Of a stretch of DNA of 64,000 bases, positions 1 through 8,628 are shown in pieces. Made by a program: the position numbers and the translations under genes. Source of the stretch: Pseudomonas khavaziana (GTDB taxonomy: Bacteria > Pseudomonadota > Gammaproteobacteria > Pseudomonadales > Pseudomonadaceae); the NCBI RefSeq assembly GCF_019145205.1, contig NZ_JAHSTT010000001.1:1-64000 (forward strand), written 5' to 3'. Each line of letters begins with the position of its first letter. Positions within the stretch are counted from its first letter, which is position 1. A model generated the notes under the pieces. That model ran no database searches, was not told where the DNA came from, and saw nothing but the letters and a program-made list of their open reading frames with translations.

Positions 1-79
1 GATCAAGATCAAGAGCGGCTCGCTTCGCATCGTGGTTACTGGCGGTCGCTACTTTAGAGTTGTGTCGATACCCATGGCT

Positions 80-105
80 ATCGGGGGCAAGCCCCCTCCC
101 ACATT
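80..105. repeat. Single REP palindrome
   Basis: One copy of the REP core (TCGGGGGCAAGCCCCCTCCC followed by ACATT) lies in the space before the chemoreceptor gene. It has no inverted partner nearby, so it is a singlet. The rest of bases 1-239 shows no gene that I can support; it must hold the promoter of the downstream gene. Confidence 0.8.
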
Positions 106-239
106 GGGTCTTCGGACACGTCATTAACCTTACGTTACAAAACTCCCTCTCAAATTGAGCTATACAGACAGAGCGCCAAATAGTGGCTATCTGCCGCCGC
201 CCTGCGCCTCAATAAAAATAAAAGAAGGGGAGGTCACCT

Positions 240-2270
240 GTGAAGAGCTTGCTCTATCCCGCCGTCGCGCTGATGAACCGCCTGAGCTTCGGCATGAAGT
301 TCAGCCTGATCAGCGTGCTATTCCTGCTGCCGATGCTGGCGACCAACTATTACCTGGTGCGTGATTCCTGGCGCGAATTCCAAGGCACTCGCATCGAACT
401 CCAGAGCCTTGACCTGCTTGGCAGCAGCCTGGTGTTGCGTCGCGACCTGGAAACCCTCAACAACCAGGTGCAGATCAACGCCACGCTTGGCCAGTCCGGC
501 AAGGCCGCCGACCTTGAGGCGAGAATCAGCGCCCTGGAGCAGAGTGTGCTGGACCGCTTGCAAGTCTTCAGCGCCGTGGCGACCCAGCCCGAGCACGTCA
601 GCGTTTTTGAAAGCAAGCGTGACGAGTTGATCGCCGCGTTCAAGGCGCAGCAACAGGAAAGTTCGTTGCTCAATAAAACGGCGCTGATCGGCAAATTACT
701 TAACCAGGCCCAGATGCTCAGCCAGATTATTGCCAGCCAAGCCGGCTTGAGCCGTGACGCACAAAGTGATCTGCGCCAGCTCTCCGATCTGGTCACTACC
801 GTCACCCCGCAAGTCACCCAGGCCCTGGGGGAGGGGCGTGCGATGGGCGCATATTCCCTGGGCCAGGGCTTTATCAATTCATCCTCCAGCACGCGCTTTG
901 ACGAACTGCTGCAGCAGTTGGAAAAACTCCAGGGCGAATATGGCTTGAAATTGCAGGACGCGCTGGGCGCCAGCCATGCTGCACACGCGACCCTCGACAC
1001 CTTGGCACAAGCCAGCCGGGCCAGCCTCAAGCAAGGCAGCGAATTGTTCGAAGAACAGGTGGTGATGGCCGAGACTCTCGACGCAGCGTGGCAAGGCTTT
1101 TATGACAGCGTCAGCCAATTGATGGCCAAGACGTATCAACTGGATGACGCCACCTTGGCATTCATCGGGCAGCAACTGGAGCAACGCCTGGCACAAAACC
1201 GATTGCACATGGTGCTGCTGATCGCGGCACTGGCAGCGGTATTTGCGCTGATTTTCTACTTATACGCAGGCTTCTTCGTTTCCACCCGTACCACCTTGCG
1301 TCGCCTGGGGGCAATGATGGACAAAGTGGCGGCAGGTGACATGACGGTCACCTTCGTGGCCCAAAGCCGCGATGAGCTCGGGGACTTGGGCCAGGTGTTC
1401 AATGGCACAGTGGCCAAGATCCACGACTTGATCGAGCGCGTCGGGCATACGGTCAGCCAGGTCGAGCTGCAGGCCGGCCAGGTTCAGGCGGTTTCGGCAC
1501 AGAGTAACCAGGCGGTGTCCGGCCAGCGCAGCCAGATCGAACAAGTGGCGACGGCGATGAACCAAATGTCGGCCACTGCCCAGGAGGTGGCGCATAGCGC
1601 GGCGGCGGCAGTCAGCAGCGCCCAGAGCGTCAATGATGAAACCGTCAGTGGGCGGGCGCTGGTGCAATCACAGCAAGGCGGTATCGCACGCCTGGCTACG
1701 GAGCTTGATGAGTCGGTGCGGGTAATCAACCAGTTGGCCGCCGACAGCCAGGACATCAGCAGGGTCTTGGAAGTGATCAAGAGTATTGCCGAGCAGACCA
1801 ACCTGCTGGCGCTCAACGCAGCCATCGAAGCCGCCCGCGCCGGTGAACAGGGCCGAGGTTTTGCCGTGGTGGCCGACGAGGTGCGCACACTGGCCCGGCG
1901 CACCCAGCACTCCACCGAAGAAATCGAGCAAATGATCAGCCGCTTGCACAGTGGCGTCGGCGCGGCGGTGAAGGCCATGGGCAGCAGCCATGAAATGGCG
2001 AGTGGCACGGTGGGGCAGTCGGAAAAAGTCCAGCAAGCCCTGGAGAATATCCTCGGCGCCGCAGGGATGATCGTTGACCAGAACCAGCAGATCGCCGCTG
2101 CCGTAGAGCAGCAAACGGCGGTCGCCCAAGACATCGACCAGAATATTGTCGAAATCAATCGCGCTGGCGAGCATGCCGCGCAAGGCGCCCAACAGACCGA
2201 AGCGGCCAGCCGGCAATTGTCGGCGCAGGTCATTGAGTTGAAGCAATTGATCGGGGCGTTTCGAGTGTAG
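240..2270 (+). CDS. Methyl-accepting chemotaxis protein
   Basis: A 676-residue membrane chemoreceptor that would pass ligand signals to the CheA/CheW array. A first membrane helix lies at about residues 20-40 and a long periplasmic sensor region at about 40-318. The second helix is at about 322-347, followed by a HAMP domain (about 348-400) and the cytoplasmic signalling domain. The hairpin tip is unmistakable near residues 515-550 ([20 protein letters not shown], then [12 protein letters not shown]). The start is GTG, chosen because a purine-rich GGGGAGG site sits just upstream and the first helix follows normally. The ligand cannot be deduced: the sensor region is long and helical and I do not recognise its subfamily. 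It appears to be a single-gene unit. Confidence 0.95.
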   Translation: MKSLLYPAVALMNRLSFGMKFSLISVLFLLPMLATNYYLVRDSWREFQGTRIELQSLDLLGSSLVLRRDLETLNNQVQINATLGQSGKAADLEARISALEQSVLDRLQVFSAVATQPEHVSVFESKRDELIAAFKAQQQESSLLNKTALIGKLLNQAQMLSQIIASQAGLSRDAQSDLRQLSDLVTTVTPQVTQALGEGRAMGAYSLGQGFINSSSSTRFDELLQQLEKLQGEYGLKLQDALGASHAAHATLDTLAQASRASLKQGSELFEEQVVMAETLDAAWQGFYDSVSQLMAKTYQLDDATLAFIGQQLEQRLAQNRLHMVLLIAALAAVFALIFYLYAGFFVSTRTTLRRLGAMMDKVAAGDMTVTFVAQSRDELGDLGQVFNGTVAKIHDLIERVGHTVSQVELQAGQVQAVSAQSNQAVSGQRSQIEQVATAMNQMSATAQEVAHSAAAAVSSAQSVNDETVSGRALVQSQQGGIARLATELDESVRVINQLAADSQDISRVLEVIKSIAEQTNLLALNAAIEAARAGEQGRGFAVVADEVRTLARRTQHSTEEIEQMISRLHSGVGAAVKAMGSSHEMASGTVGQSEKVQQALENILGAAGMIVDQNQQIAAAVEQQTAVAQDIDQNIVEINRAGEHAAQGAQQTEAASRQLSAQVIELKQLIGAFRV

Positions 2271-2394
2271 GAATTTTCTGTGGGATTGAGCTTCGGATTG
2301 CGTAGCGCATATCCTGATTTGTCGGACTGTGTTTTACGCGGCGTGGTTAGGTGAGAATTTATTTCATCCGTCACGGTCACGAGGAGACACGACG

Positions 2395-2823
2395 ATGGCC
2401 GCTGCAATCGGTATCAAGGGGCATTGCGCCCAGTGCGATATGACGTTTGAACTCAAGCCTTGGCAATTGAATGCCATTGCCGTTGATATACCTTTTGACT
2501 GTACGTATTGCCACTGCGGCTTGCAGCTGTGTTGCCACAAGCAGTTGCGTCAGTTTCGCGCCCTCGACCAGTGGGCGTTGGTGCGCCCGAGCATGATCAT
2601 GCTGACGTGCGCGACCTTGGTGGTGGCCCTGGTTGCAGAGTGGTTAGGACTGCTCAGCATGATTGCGCAGCTCAACCTTTCACTGGCTACGGTGTTGATT
2701 CATTTCCTGGTGGTGCGCTACGCCCGTCATCGACAGCGGATGACCTTGGAGTTGCAGGTCATCAGCCCGCTACCAGTTGAACAACTCGCACGCATTGCGT
2801 GTGCTCGTCTCAGCCAGCAATGA
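2395..2823 (+). CDS. Small cysteine-rich two-helix membrane protein
   Basis: A 142-residue protein that I do not recognise by name. The N-terminal part carries C11-x2-C14 and C36-x2-C39 plus C41, C46 and C47, which looks like a zinc-ribbon or other metal-binding knuckle. Two hydrophobic segments follow at about residues 66-86 and 93-110, then a basic, cytoplasm-like tail. The ATG at 2395 is preceded by GAGGAG at a good distance; an in-frame upstream ATG at 2329 has no such site. Its last 54 bases overlap the convergent tatD-like gene on the other strand. The architecture resembles small zinc-ribbon membrane proteins, but no function is assigned. Confidence 0.75.
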   Translation: MAAAIGIKGHCAQCDMTFELKPWQLNAIAVDIPFDCTYCHCGLQLCCHKQLRQFRALDQWALVRPSMIMLTCATLVVALVAEWLGLLSMIAQLNLSLATVLIHFLVVRYARHRQRMTLELQVISPLPVEQLARIACARLSQQ

Positions 2824-3546
2824 AGGGCTGATTGCCATGCGCTGCGCCAGGGCGATGCAGATGTCCGGCAGGTACTGCGGGCTGTTACGCTGGTTGGGAT
2901 ACATGGCCGGGGCCATATCGGGCGAATCGGTTTCCAGCACAACAGCCTCAAGGGGCAGTTGGGCAAGCACCTTGTGCATACGCAGGGCCTGGGGCCAGGT
3001 GGCGGCGCCGCCCAGGCCAAGTTTGAATCCGAGCTTGATGTACTCACGGGCCTCCTCGACGCTGCCGGCGAACGCATGGATGATCCCGCCCCGCGGCAGG
3101 CGGATGCGCTTGAGGGTGGCAATCACGACGGCGTGGCTGCGGCGTACGTGCAGCAAGGCCGGCAGTTGGAAGTCCGCCGCAAGTTTCAGCTGGGCTTCAA
3201 ACAGGATTTGCTGGTGCTCGCGGTCCAGGTGCTCAAGAAAGTAATCCAGGCCGATTTCGCCCACGGCGCATAGTTGCCGGTGGCCGTGCAGGCGGGTCAA
3301 CCAGTCCCCCAGCTCCAGCAGGTCGGCAGGGCGATGATCATCGAGATACACAGGGTGCAAGCCGAAGGCCGCGAATAAGCCGTCGTCTTCCTGCACCAAA
3401 TCCCACAGCCGCTGCCAATTTTTCTGGTATACGCCCAACACCACCATGCGCTGTACGCCGAGTTGACGGCTATGGGCGAGGACTTGCGGGCGATCGTGGT
3501 CGAAGTCCGCGAAGTCCAGGTGGGTGTGGGTGTCGATCAGCTCCAC
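2770..3546 (-). CDS. TatD family metal-dependent hydrolase (DNase)
   Basis: A 258-residue TIM-barrel amidohydrolase of the TatD family, whose members are metal-dependent 3'-5' exonucleases or endonucleases. The metal ligands are visible: the N-terminal THTHLDF (H7, H9), the EIGLDYF segment, the LLHVRRSH histidine and the late LETDSPDM aspartate. Length is normal for the family. It lies 2 bp downstream of fruR on the same strand and may be co-transcribed with it. Its 3' end overlaps the convergent cysteine-rich protein gene by 54 bp. It may correspond to the paralogue usually called YjjV/TatD-like rather than TatD itself; no tat genes are nearby. Confidence 0.9.
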   Translation of the reverse strand: MELIDTHTHLDFADFDHDRPQVLAHSRQLGVQRMVVLGVYQKNWQRLWDLVQEDDGLFAAFGLHPVYLDDHRPADLLELGDWLTRLHGHRQLCAVGEIGLDYFLEHLDREHQQILFEAQLKLAADFQLPALLHVRRSHAVVIATLKRIRLPRGGIIHAFAGSVEEAREYIKLGFKLGLGGAATWPQALRMHKVLAQLPLEAVVLETDSPDMAPAMYPNQRNSPQYLPDICIALAQRMAISPSLLAETSTRNACELFNW

Positions 3547-3548
3547 GC

Positions 3549-4544
3549 TCAGGCCTCGTGAATACGCTGCTTGAAGGTCCGGCCAATGGCGTGCACGCCC
3601 GGTTGGTACTGTTCTTCCTCAATGGCGGCCAGAGCCAGGCGCAAGGCGGTCTCGGCGATCAACTGGTGTTGCTGGGCCATGGCGTTGACCGGCAATGGCA
3701 GGAAATCCAGCAGTTGGGTATCGCCAAAAGTGCCCAGGCGCAGGGGGCGCGACCTGAGGGGGAAGTCATGCAGCGCGTCGAACACGCCTTGCAGCAGCAC
3801 GTAGGATGTCGTCACCAGCGCGTCGGGCAAATGCCCCAGGCGTTGCAGCAGTTGTTCCATCAACTGTCGGCCGCAGTCACGGCTGAAGGCTTCGCCCTGT
3901 TCGATGATCACTTCGCCGTTGAAGCCTTGCAGCGCTTCACGGAAACCGGCGGTACGCTCCTGGCTGATGCTCAATTCGGGGTGTGCGCCGATCAGCGCGA
4001 TCTGCTTGGGCAGCGGTTGCAGCAGGCTGCTGGTGAGTTGCTGGCAGGCCTGGCGGTCATCGCTGACCACCGAGCAGAATTGGCCAGGCTCCATGACCCG
4101 GTCGATGGCGATCACCGGCAACCCCTTGGCTTGCAGCTCGCGATAGCTGTCATCCGTGGCTGGCAGGCAACTGGCGACAAACAACGCATCGCAACGCCGC
4201 GCACGGAACAGTTGCAGCAGTTGGCGTTCGCTGGCGGCTTCGTCATCGGAACTGGCAATCAGTAACTGGTAGCCCCGCGCTCGTGCACCTTGTTCCAGCA
4301 GCTTGGCGATGCGTGCGTAACTGGGGTTTTCCAGGTCGGGCAGGATGAACCCCAAGGTGCGCGTGTGCCGGCTGCGCAGCCCGGCGGCTTGGGGATTGGG
4401 CGTAAAGCCATGGGCCTGGACTACGGCGCGCACACGCTCAACGGTTGCATTGCTGATGCGTTGCTGTTCGGCCTTGCCATTGATGACATAGCTGGCGGTG
4501 GTCACCGACACTCCGGCCAGACGTGCGATATCACTGAGTTTCAA
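3549..4544 (-). CDS. fruR: Fructose operon repressor, LacI family (Cra/FruR)
   Basis: A 331-residue LacI-family repressor. The N-terminal helix-turn-helix (KLSDIARLAGVSVTTASYVI) would bind operator DNA, and the periplasmic-binding-protein-like domain would bind the effector; in Pseudomonas putida Cra this is fructose-1-phosphate. I chose the TTG at 4544 because the HTH begins at the very next residues, an AAGGA site lies 8 bp upstream, and the length matches the family. The frame stays open for 70 more codons to 4754, but that extension is unlike the family. It is divergent from fruBKA, and the exact Cra operator at 4690-4701 lies between them, so it should repress fruBKA and perhaps itself. 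Confidence 0.92.
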   Translation of the reverse strand: MKLSDIARLAGVSVTTASYVINGKAEQQRISNATVERVRAVVQAHGFTPNPQAAGLRSRHTRTLGFILPDLENPSYARIAKLLEQGARARGYQLLIASSDDEAASERQLLQLFRARRCDALFVASCLPATDDSYRELQAKGLPVIAIDRVMEPGQFCSVVSDDRQACQQLTSSLLQPLPKQIALIGAHPELSISQERTAGFREALQGFNGEVIIEQGEAFSRDCGRQLMEQLLQRLGHLPDALVTTSYVLLQGVFDALHDFPLRSRPLRLGTFGDTQLLDFLPLPVNAMAQQHQLIAETALRLALAAIEEEQYQPGVHAIGRTFKQRIHEA

Positions 4545-4689
4545 ACCGGGATTTCCTTGTTTTTTAGAGCGTGCCCCGACATTTTGTCCAATCGTAACCG
4601 ATTCCAGCCCACGACCAATGTCCCAGAGCACGCGCCGAGTGGCCCTTCTAGCTTGCGCAATTAACGCGTAATCTGCCATAAATTCTAGA

Positions 4690-4701
4690 TTAAACGTTTC
4701 A
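4690..4701 (+). promoter_or_regulatory. Cra (FruR) operator
   Basis: The 12-mer TTAAACGTTTCA between fruR and fruB is identical, as I recall it, to the operator described for Cra in front of fruB in Pseudomonas putida. It lies about 137 bp before fruB and 146 bp before the fruR start, so it can serve either promoter. Confidence 0.85.
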
Positions 4702-4804
4702 GCAGGCGTATTTTTACGATGTTCGCCACTGAGTGACCACTGCCAATTGACCACTCAGTCAGTTATTTTTGAACATCTCGCGCTGATTAATTCAAAACAA
4801 TACC

Positions 4805-4823
4805 TAGTGCGCACATCGCACTA
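4805..4823 (+). promoter_or_regulatory. Hairpin in the fruB leader
   Basis: A perfect 7-bp inverted repeat (TAGTGCG, loop CACAT, CGCACTA) ends a few bases before the fruB ribosome-binding site (AGGAG). Just ahead of it, AACAATAC at 4796-4803 matches seven of eight positions of the A-rich Crc/Hfq target pattern AANAANAA. Together they could set translation of fruB. This is read from sequence only. Confidence 0.4.
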
Positions 4824-4837
4824 ACTAGGAGAACGGC

Positions 4838-7696
4838 ATGCTTGAGCTCACTGTAGAGCAGATATCCATGGGCCAGGTGGCTGTGGATAAGTCTGCTGCC
4901 TTGCACCTGCTCGCTGACAAATTGGTGGCCGATGGCCTGGTTGCCGAGGGTTATCTCAGTGGCTTGCAAGCCCGTGAGGCCCAGGGTTCGACTTTTCTCG
5001 GCCAGGGCATCGCCATTCCCCACGGCACGCCAGAAACCCGCGACCAGGTATTTTCCACCGGTGTGCGCCTGTTGCAGTTCCCCGAAGGGGTGGACTGGGG
5101 CGACGGCCAGGTGGTCTACCTGGCGATTGGCATCGCGGCTAAATCCGATGAACACCTGCGCCTGCTGCAACTGCTGACCCGCGCCCTCGGTGAAACCGAC
5201 TTGGGCCAGGCACTGCGTCGGGCCGGCAGCGCCGAAGCCTTGTTGAAGCTGTTGCAAGGCGCCCCCCAGGAGCTGGCGCTGGATGCGCAGATGATCAGCC
5301 TGGGGGTATCTGCCGATGATTTTGAAGAGTTGGTATGGCGCGGCGCAAGGCTGCTGCGCCAGGCCGACTGCGTAAGCAATGGTTTTGCGGCGGTGTTGCA
5401 ACAGGTTGATGCGCTGCCCCTGGGCGATGGCCTGTGGTGGTTGCACAGCGAGCAGACGGTCAAGCGTCCGGGCCTGGCGTTTGTCACACCGGACAAACCC
5501 ATGCGCTACCTCGGCCAGCCCCTGCACGGCTTGTTCTGCCTGGCGAGCCTCGGTGAAGCTCATCAAGCCCTGCTTGAACGCCTGTGTGCCTTGTTGATTG
5601 AAGGGCGCGGCCAGGAACTGGGGCGTGCCACCAGCCGCCGTGCGGTGCTGGAAGTGCTGGGCGGCGAACTGCCTGCGGACTGGCCCAGCGCCCGCATTAC
5701 CCTGGCCAACGCTCATGGCCTGCATGCGCGCCCGGCCAAGATCCTCGCGCAATTGGCGAAGAGTTTCGATGGCGATATACGTGTGCGTATCATCGATGGC
5801 CCGGTGGGCGCCGTGTCGGTCAAAAGCCTGAGCAAGTTGCTCAGCCTTGGTGCGCGTCGCGGCCAGTTACTGGAATTCGTTGCCGAGCCGACGATTGCCG
5901 GCGACGCATTGCCCGCGCTGTTGGCCGCGATCGAAGAGGGGCTTGGTGAAGAGGTCGAGCCATTGCCGAGCGTGAGCGCCCAACCTGCCCAGGTCGATGT
6001 CGAGCCGGTACTCAGTGCGCCACTGAGTGGTAGCCAGCTCCAGGCCATCGCCGCCGCGCCGGGCATCGCCATCGGCCCGGCCCATATCCAGATTCCACAG
6101 CTGTTTGATTACCCCCTGCGCGGTGAGTCTGCCGCGATTGAGCGCCAGCGCCTGCACGCGGCCTTGAGCGAGGTGCGCCAGGATATCCAGGGCCTGATCG
6201 AACGCAGCCTGGCCAAGGCCATCCGTGAGATTTTCATCACCCACCAGGAAATGCTCGACGACCCGGAACTGACCGACGAAGTCGACACCCGCCTCAAGCA
6301 GGGCGAAAGCGCCGAAGCCGCCTGGATGAGCGTGATTGAGGCCGCCGCCAAGCAGCAGGAAGCGTTGCAGGACGCCTTGCTGGCCGAGCGCGCCGCCGAT
6401 CTGCGCGATATCGGCCGTCGAGTGCTGGCGCAACTGTGCGGTGTCGAAACCGTCCAGGAGCCCAGCGAGCCCTACATCCTGGTGATGGATGAAGTCGGCC
6501 CTTCGGACGTGGCGCGCCTGGACCCGGCCCGCGTCGCCGGTATCCTTACCGCTCGCGGCGGTGCCACCGCCCACAGCGCCATCGTCGCTCGCGCCTTGGG
6601 CATTCCTGCCTTGGTCGGCGCAGGCGCTGCGGTGTTGCTGCTGAACGCCGGCACACCGCTGTTGCTCGACGGTCAGCGCGGTCGCCTGCATGTCGACCCG
6701 GACGCCGCTACTCTGCAACGGGCCGTGGTCGAGCGCGATACCCGCGAACAACGCTTGCAGGCGGCGTCGGCCCAACGCCACGAACCGGCGCTGACCCGTG
6801 ACGGGCACGCCGTGGAAGTATTCGCCAATATCGGCGAAAGCGCCGGGGTGGCCAGTGCAGTGGAGCAGGGCGCCGAAGGCATTGGCCTGCTGCGCACCGA
6901 GCTGATTTTCATGGCCCATCCCCAAGCGCCGGACGAAGCCACCCAGGAGGCCGAATACCGTCGCGTGCTCGACGGCCTCGACGGGCGCCCGCTGGTGGTG
7001 CGCACCCTCGATGTGGGCGGCGATAAGCCTTTGCCCTATTGGCCTATCGCCGAAGAAGAAAACCCTTTTCTTGGCGTACGCGGCATTCGCCTGACCTTGC
7101 AGCGCCCCAAGATCATGGAAGCGCAACTGCGTGCGCTGCTGCGTTCGGCGGATAACCGACCGTTGCGCATCATGTTTCCCATGGTCGGCAGCGTGGATGA
7201 ATGGCGTGCAGCCCGGGACATGACCGAGCGCCTGCGCCTGGAAATCCCGGTGGCTGATTTGCAATTGGGCATCATGATCGAAGTACCGTCAGCCGCCTTG
7301 CTGGCGCCGGTACTGGCCAAGGAAGTGGACTTCTTCAGCGTCGGCACCAATGACCTGACCCAGTACACCCTGGCCATCGACCGTGGTCACCCGACCCTGT
7401 CAGCGCAGGCCGACGGCCTGCACCCGGCGGTATTGCAACTGATCGACATCACTGTGCGTGCCGCCCATGCCCACGGCAAATGGGTCGGCGTCTGCGGCGA
7501 GTTGGCGGCGGATCCATTGGCCGTGCCGGTGCTGGTCGGCCTGGGGGTGGATGAGTTGAGCGTGTCGGCCCGCAGCATTCCCGAAGTGAAGGCGCGGGTG
7601 CGTGAATTCAGTCTGAGCGAGGCCCGGGGCCTGGCACAACAAGCACTGGTGGTTGGTTCGCCTGCCGAAGTGCGTGCCCTTGTGGAGGCCGTGTAA
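4838..7696 (+). CDS. fruB: Fructose PTS multiphosphoryl protein EIIA-HPr-EI
   Basis: A 952-residue cytoplasmic fusion that carries phosphate from phosphoenolpyruvate to the fructose permease FruA. The order is EIIA-Fru (about 1-145, phospho-histidine H62 in IPHGTP), a spacer, HPr (about 285-375, H296 in HGLHARPA) and Enzyme I (about 400-952, H579 in GGATAHSAIVAR). All three phosphoryl histidines are present, so the chain looks complete. The ATG at 4838 follows an AGGAG site. It is the first gene of fruBKA; its stop codon directly abuts the fruK start. Regulation by Cra is expected from the upstream operator. This fused layout is standard for Pseudomonas, which uses a dedicated PTS for fructose. 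Confidence 0.97.
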   Translation: MLELTVEQISMGQVAVDKSAALHLLADKLVADGLVAEGYLSGLQAREAQGSTFLGQGIAIPHGTPETRDQVFSTGVRLLQFPEGVDWGDGQVVYLAIGIAAKSDEHLRLLQLLTRALGETDLGQALRRAGSAEALLKLLQGAPQELALDAQMISLGVSADDFEELVWRGARLLRQADCVSNGFAAVLQQVDALPLGDGLWWLHSEQTVKRPGLAFVTPDKPMRYLGQPLHGLFCLASLGEAHQALLERLCALLIEGRGQELGRATSRRAVLEVLGGELPADWPSARITLANAHGLHARPAKILAQLAKSFDGDIRVRIIDGPVGAVSVKSLSKLLSLGARRGQLLEFVAEPTIAGDALPALLAAIEEGLGEEVEPLPSVSAQPAQVDVEPVLSAPLSGSQLQAIAAAPGIAIGPAHIQIPQLFDYPLRGESAAIERQRLHAALSEVRQDIQGLIERSLAKAIREIFITHQEMLDDPELTDEVDTRLKQGESAEAAWMSVIEAAAKQQEALQDALLAERAADLRDIGRRVLAQLCGVETVQEPSEPYILVMDEVGPSDVARLDPARVAGILTARGGATAHSAIVARALGIPALVGAGAAVLLLNAGTPLLLDGQRGRLHVDPDAATLQRAVVERDTREQRLQAASAQRHEPALTRDGHAVEVFANIGESAGVASAVEQGAEGIGLLRTELIFMAHPQAPDEATQEAEYRRVLDGLDGRPLVVRTLDVGGDKPLPYWPIAEEENPFLGVRGIRLTLQRPKIMEAQLRALLRSADNRPLRIMFPMVGSVDEWRAARDMTERLRLEIPVADLQLGIMIEVPSAALLAPVLAKEVDFFSVGTNDLTQYTLAIDRGHPTLSAQADGLHPAVLQLIDITVRAAHAHGKWVGVCGELAADPLAVPVLVGLGVDELSVSARSIPEVKARVREFSLSEARGLAQQALVVGSPAEVRALVEAV

Positions 7697-8617
7697 ATGG
7701 CGAAGATTCTGACCCTGACGCTGAACCCGGCGTTGGACCTCACGGTGCGCCTGGCGCGCCTGGAACCGGGTGCAGTCAATCGCAGTGAAGCGATGCTCAC
7801 TCACGCAGCGGGCAAGGGCGTGAACGTGGCGCAAGTGTTGGCGGACCTGGGCCATGACGTCAGCGTCGGCGGGTTTCTCGGTGAGGCGAACCCCCAGGCT
7901 TTCGATGCGCTGATCAGCCGCCGTGGGTTTGGCGATGCGTTCGTTCGCGTGCCCGGCGAAACCCGCAGCAATATCAAGATTGCCGAACAGGACGGGCGTG
8001 TCACCGACATCAATGCGCCGGGGCCGCTGGTGAGTGAAGAGGCGCAGCACGCACTGCTCGATAAGGTCGCAATGATCGGCGCGCAATTCGACGCGGTGGT
8101 GGTGGCCGGCAGCTTGCCGCGAGGCGTTAGCCCGCAGTGGTTTCAGGGGCTGTTGCAACAGTTGAAAGGCCTCGGTTTGAAAGTCGCCCTGGACACCAGT
8201 GGAGAAGCGTTGCGCACCGGTTTGCAGGCCGGCCCGTGGCTGGTCAAGCCCAATACCGAAGAGCTGGCCGAAGCCTTGGATTATGCCACCGATGCCATCA
8301 GCCAACTGCATCAGCAGGGCGTCGAACATGTGGTGGTCTCCGACGGTGCTGCGGGTGTGACCTGGTACCGCCCAGGTACGGCGCTGCACGCCACGCCGCC
8401 CAAGGTGACGGTGGCCAGCACCGTGGGCGCCGGCGACTCGCTGTTGGCCGGCATGCTTCACGGCTTGCTCAGCGACGAAGCAGCCGAACAGACCCTGCGC
8501 CGCGCCACGGCAATTGCCGCGATGGCCGTGACGCAGATCGGCTTTGGCATCAGCGATGACGCGCAGTTGGCGCACCTTGAAAGCGGCGTCGATGTACGCA
8601 CGCTGACAGAACAATAA
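7697..8617 (+). CDS. fruK: 1-phosphofructokinase
   Basis: A 306-residue PfkB/ribokinase-family sugar kinase that converts fructose-1-phosphate, delivered by FruA, to fructose-1,6-bisphosphate with ATP. The N-terminal TLNPALDLTV and the GKGVNVAQVL sugar-binding stretch are typical. The C-terminal GAGDSLLAG motif carries the catalytic base D247. The start is immediately after the fruB stop with no spacer, implying translational coupling. In Pseudomonas its substrate is also the inducer that releases Cra, so this enzyme shapes regulation of its own operon. Confidence 0.96.
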   Translation: MAKILTLTLNPALDLTVRLARLEPGAVNRSEAMLTHAAGKGVNVAQVLADLGHDVSVGGFLGEANPQAFDALISRRGFGDAFVRVPGETRSNIKIAEQDGRVTDINAPGPLVSEEAQHALLDKVAMIGAQFDAVVVAGSLPRGVSPQWFQGLLQQLKGLGLKVALDTSGEALRTGLQAGPWLVKPNTEELAEALDYATDAISQLHQQGVEHVVVSDGAAGVTWYRPGTALHATPPKVTVASTVGAGDSLLAGMLHGLLSDEAAEQTLRRATAIAAMAVTQIGFGISDDAQLAHLESGVDVRTLTEQ

Positions 8618-8628
8618 GAGGGTTTGTG

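Noticed and set aside
4734..4755. Direct repeat TGACCACT (4734-4741 and 4748-4755) before fruB as a second regulator site
   Set aside because: Two short copies 14 bp apart are easily found by chance, and I know no regulator with this site.
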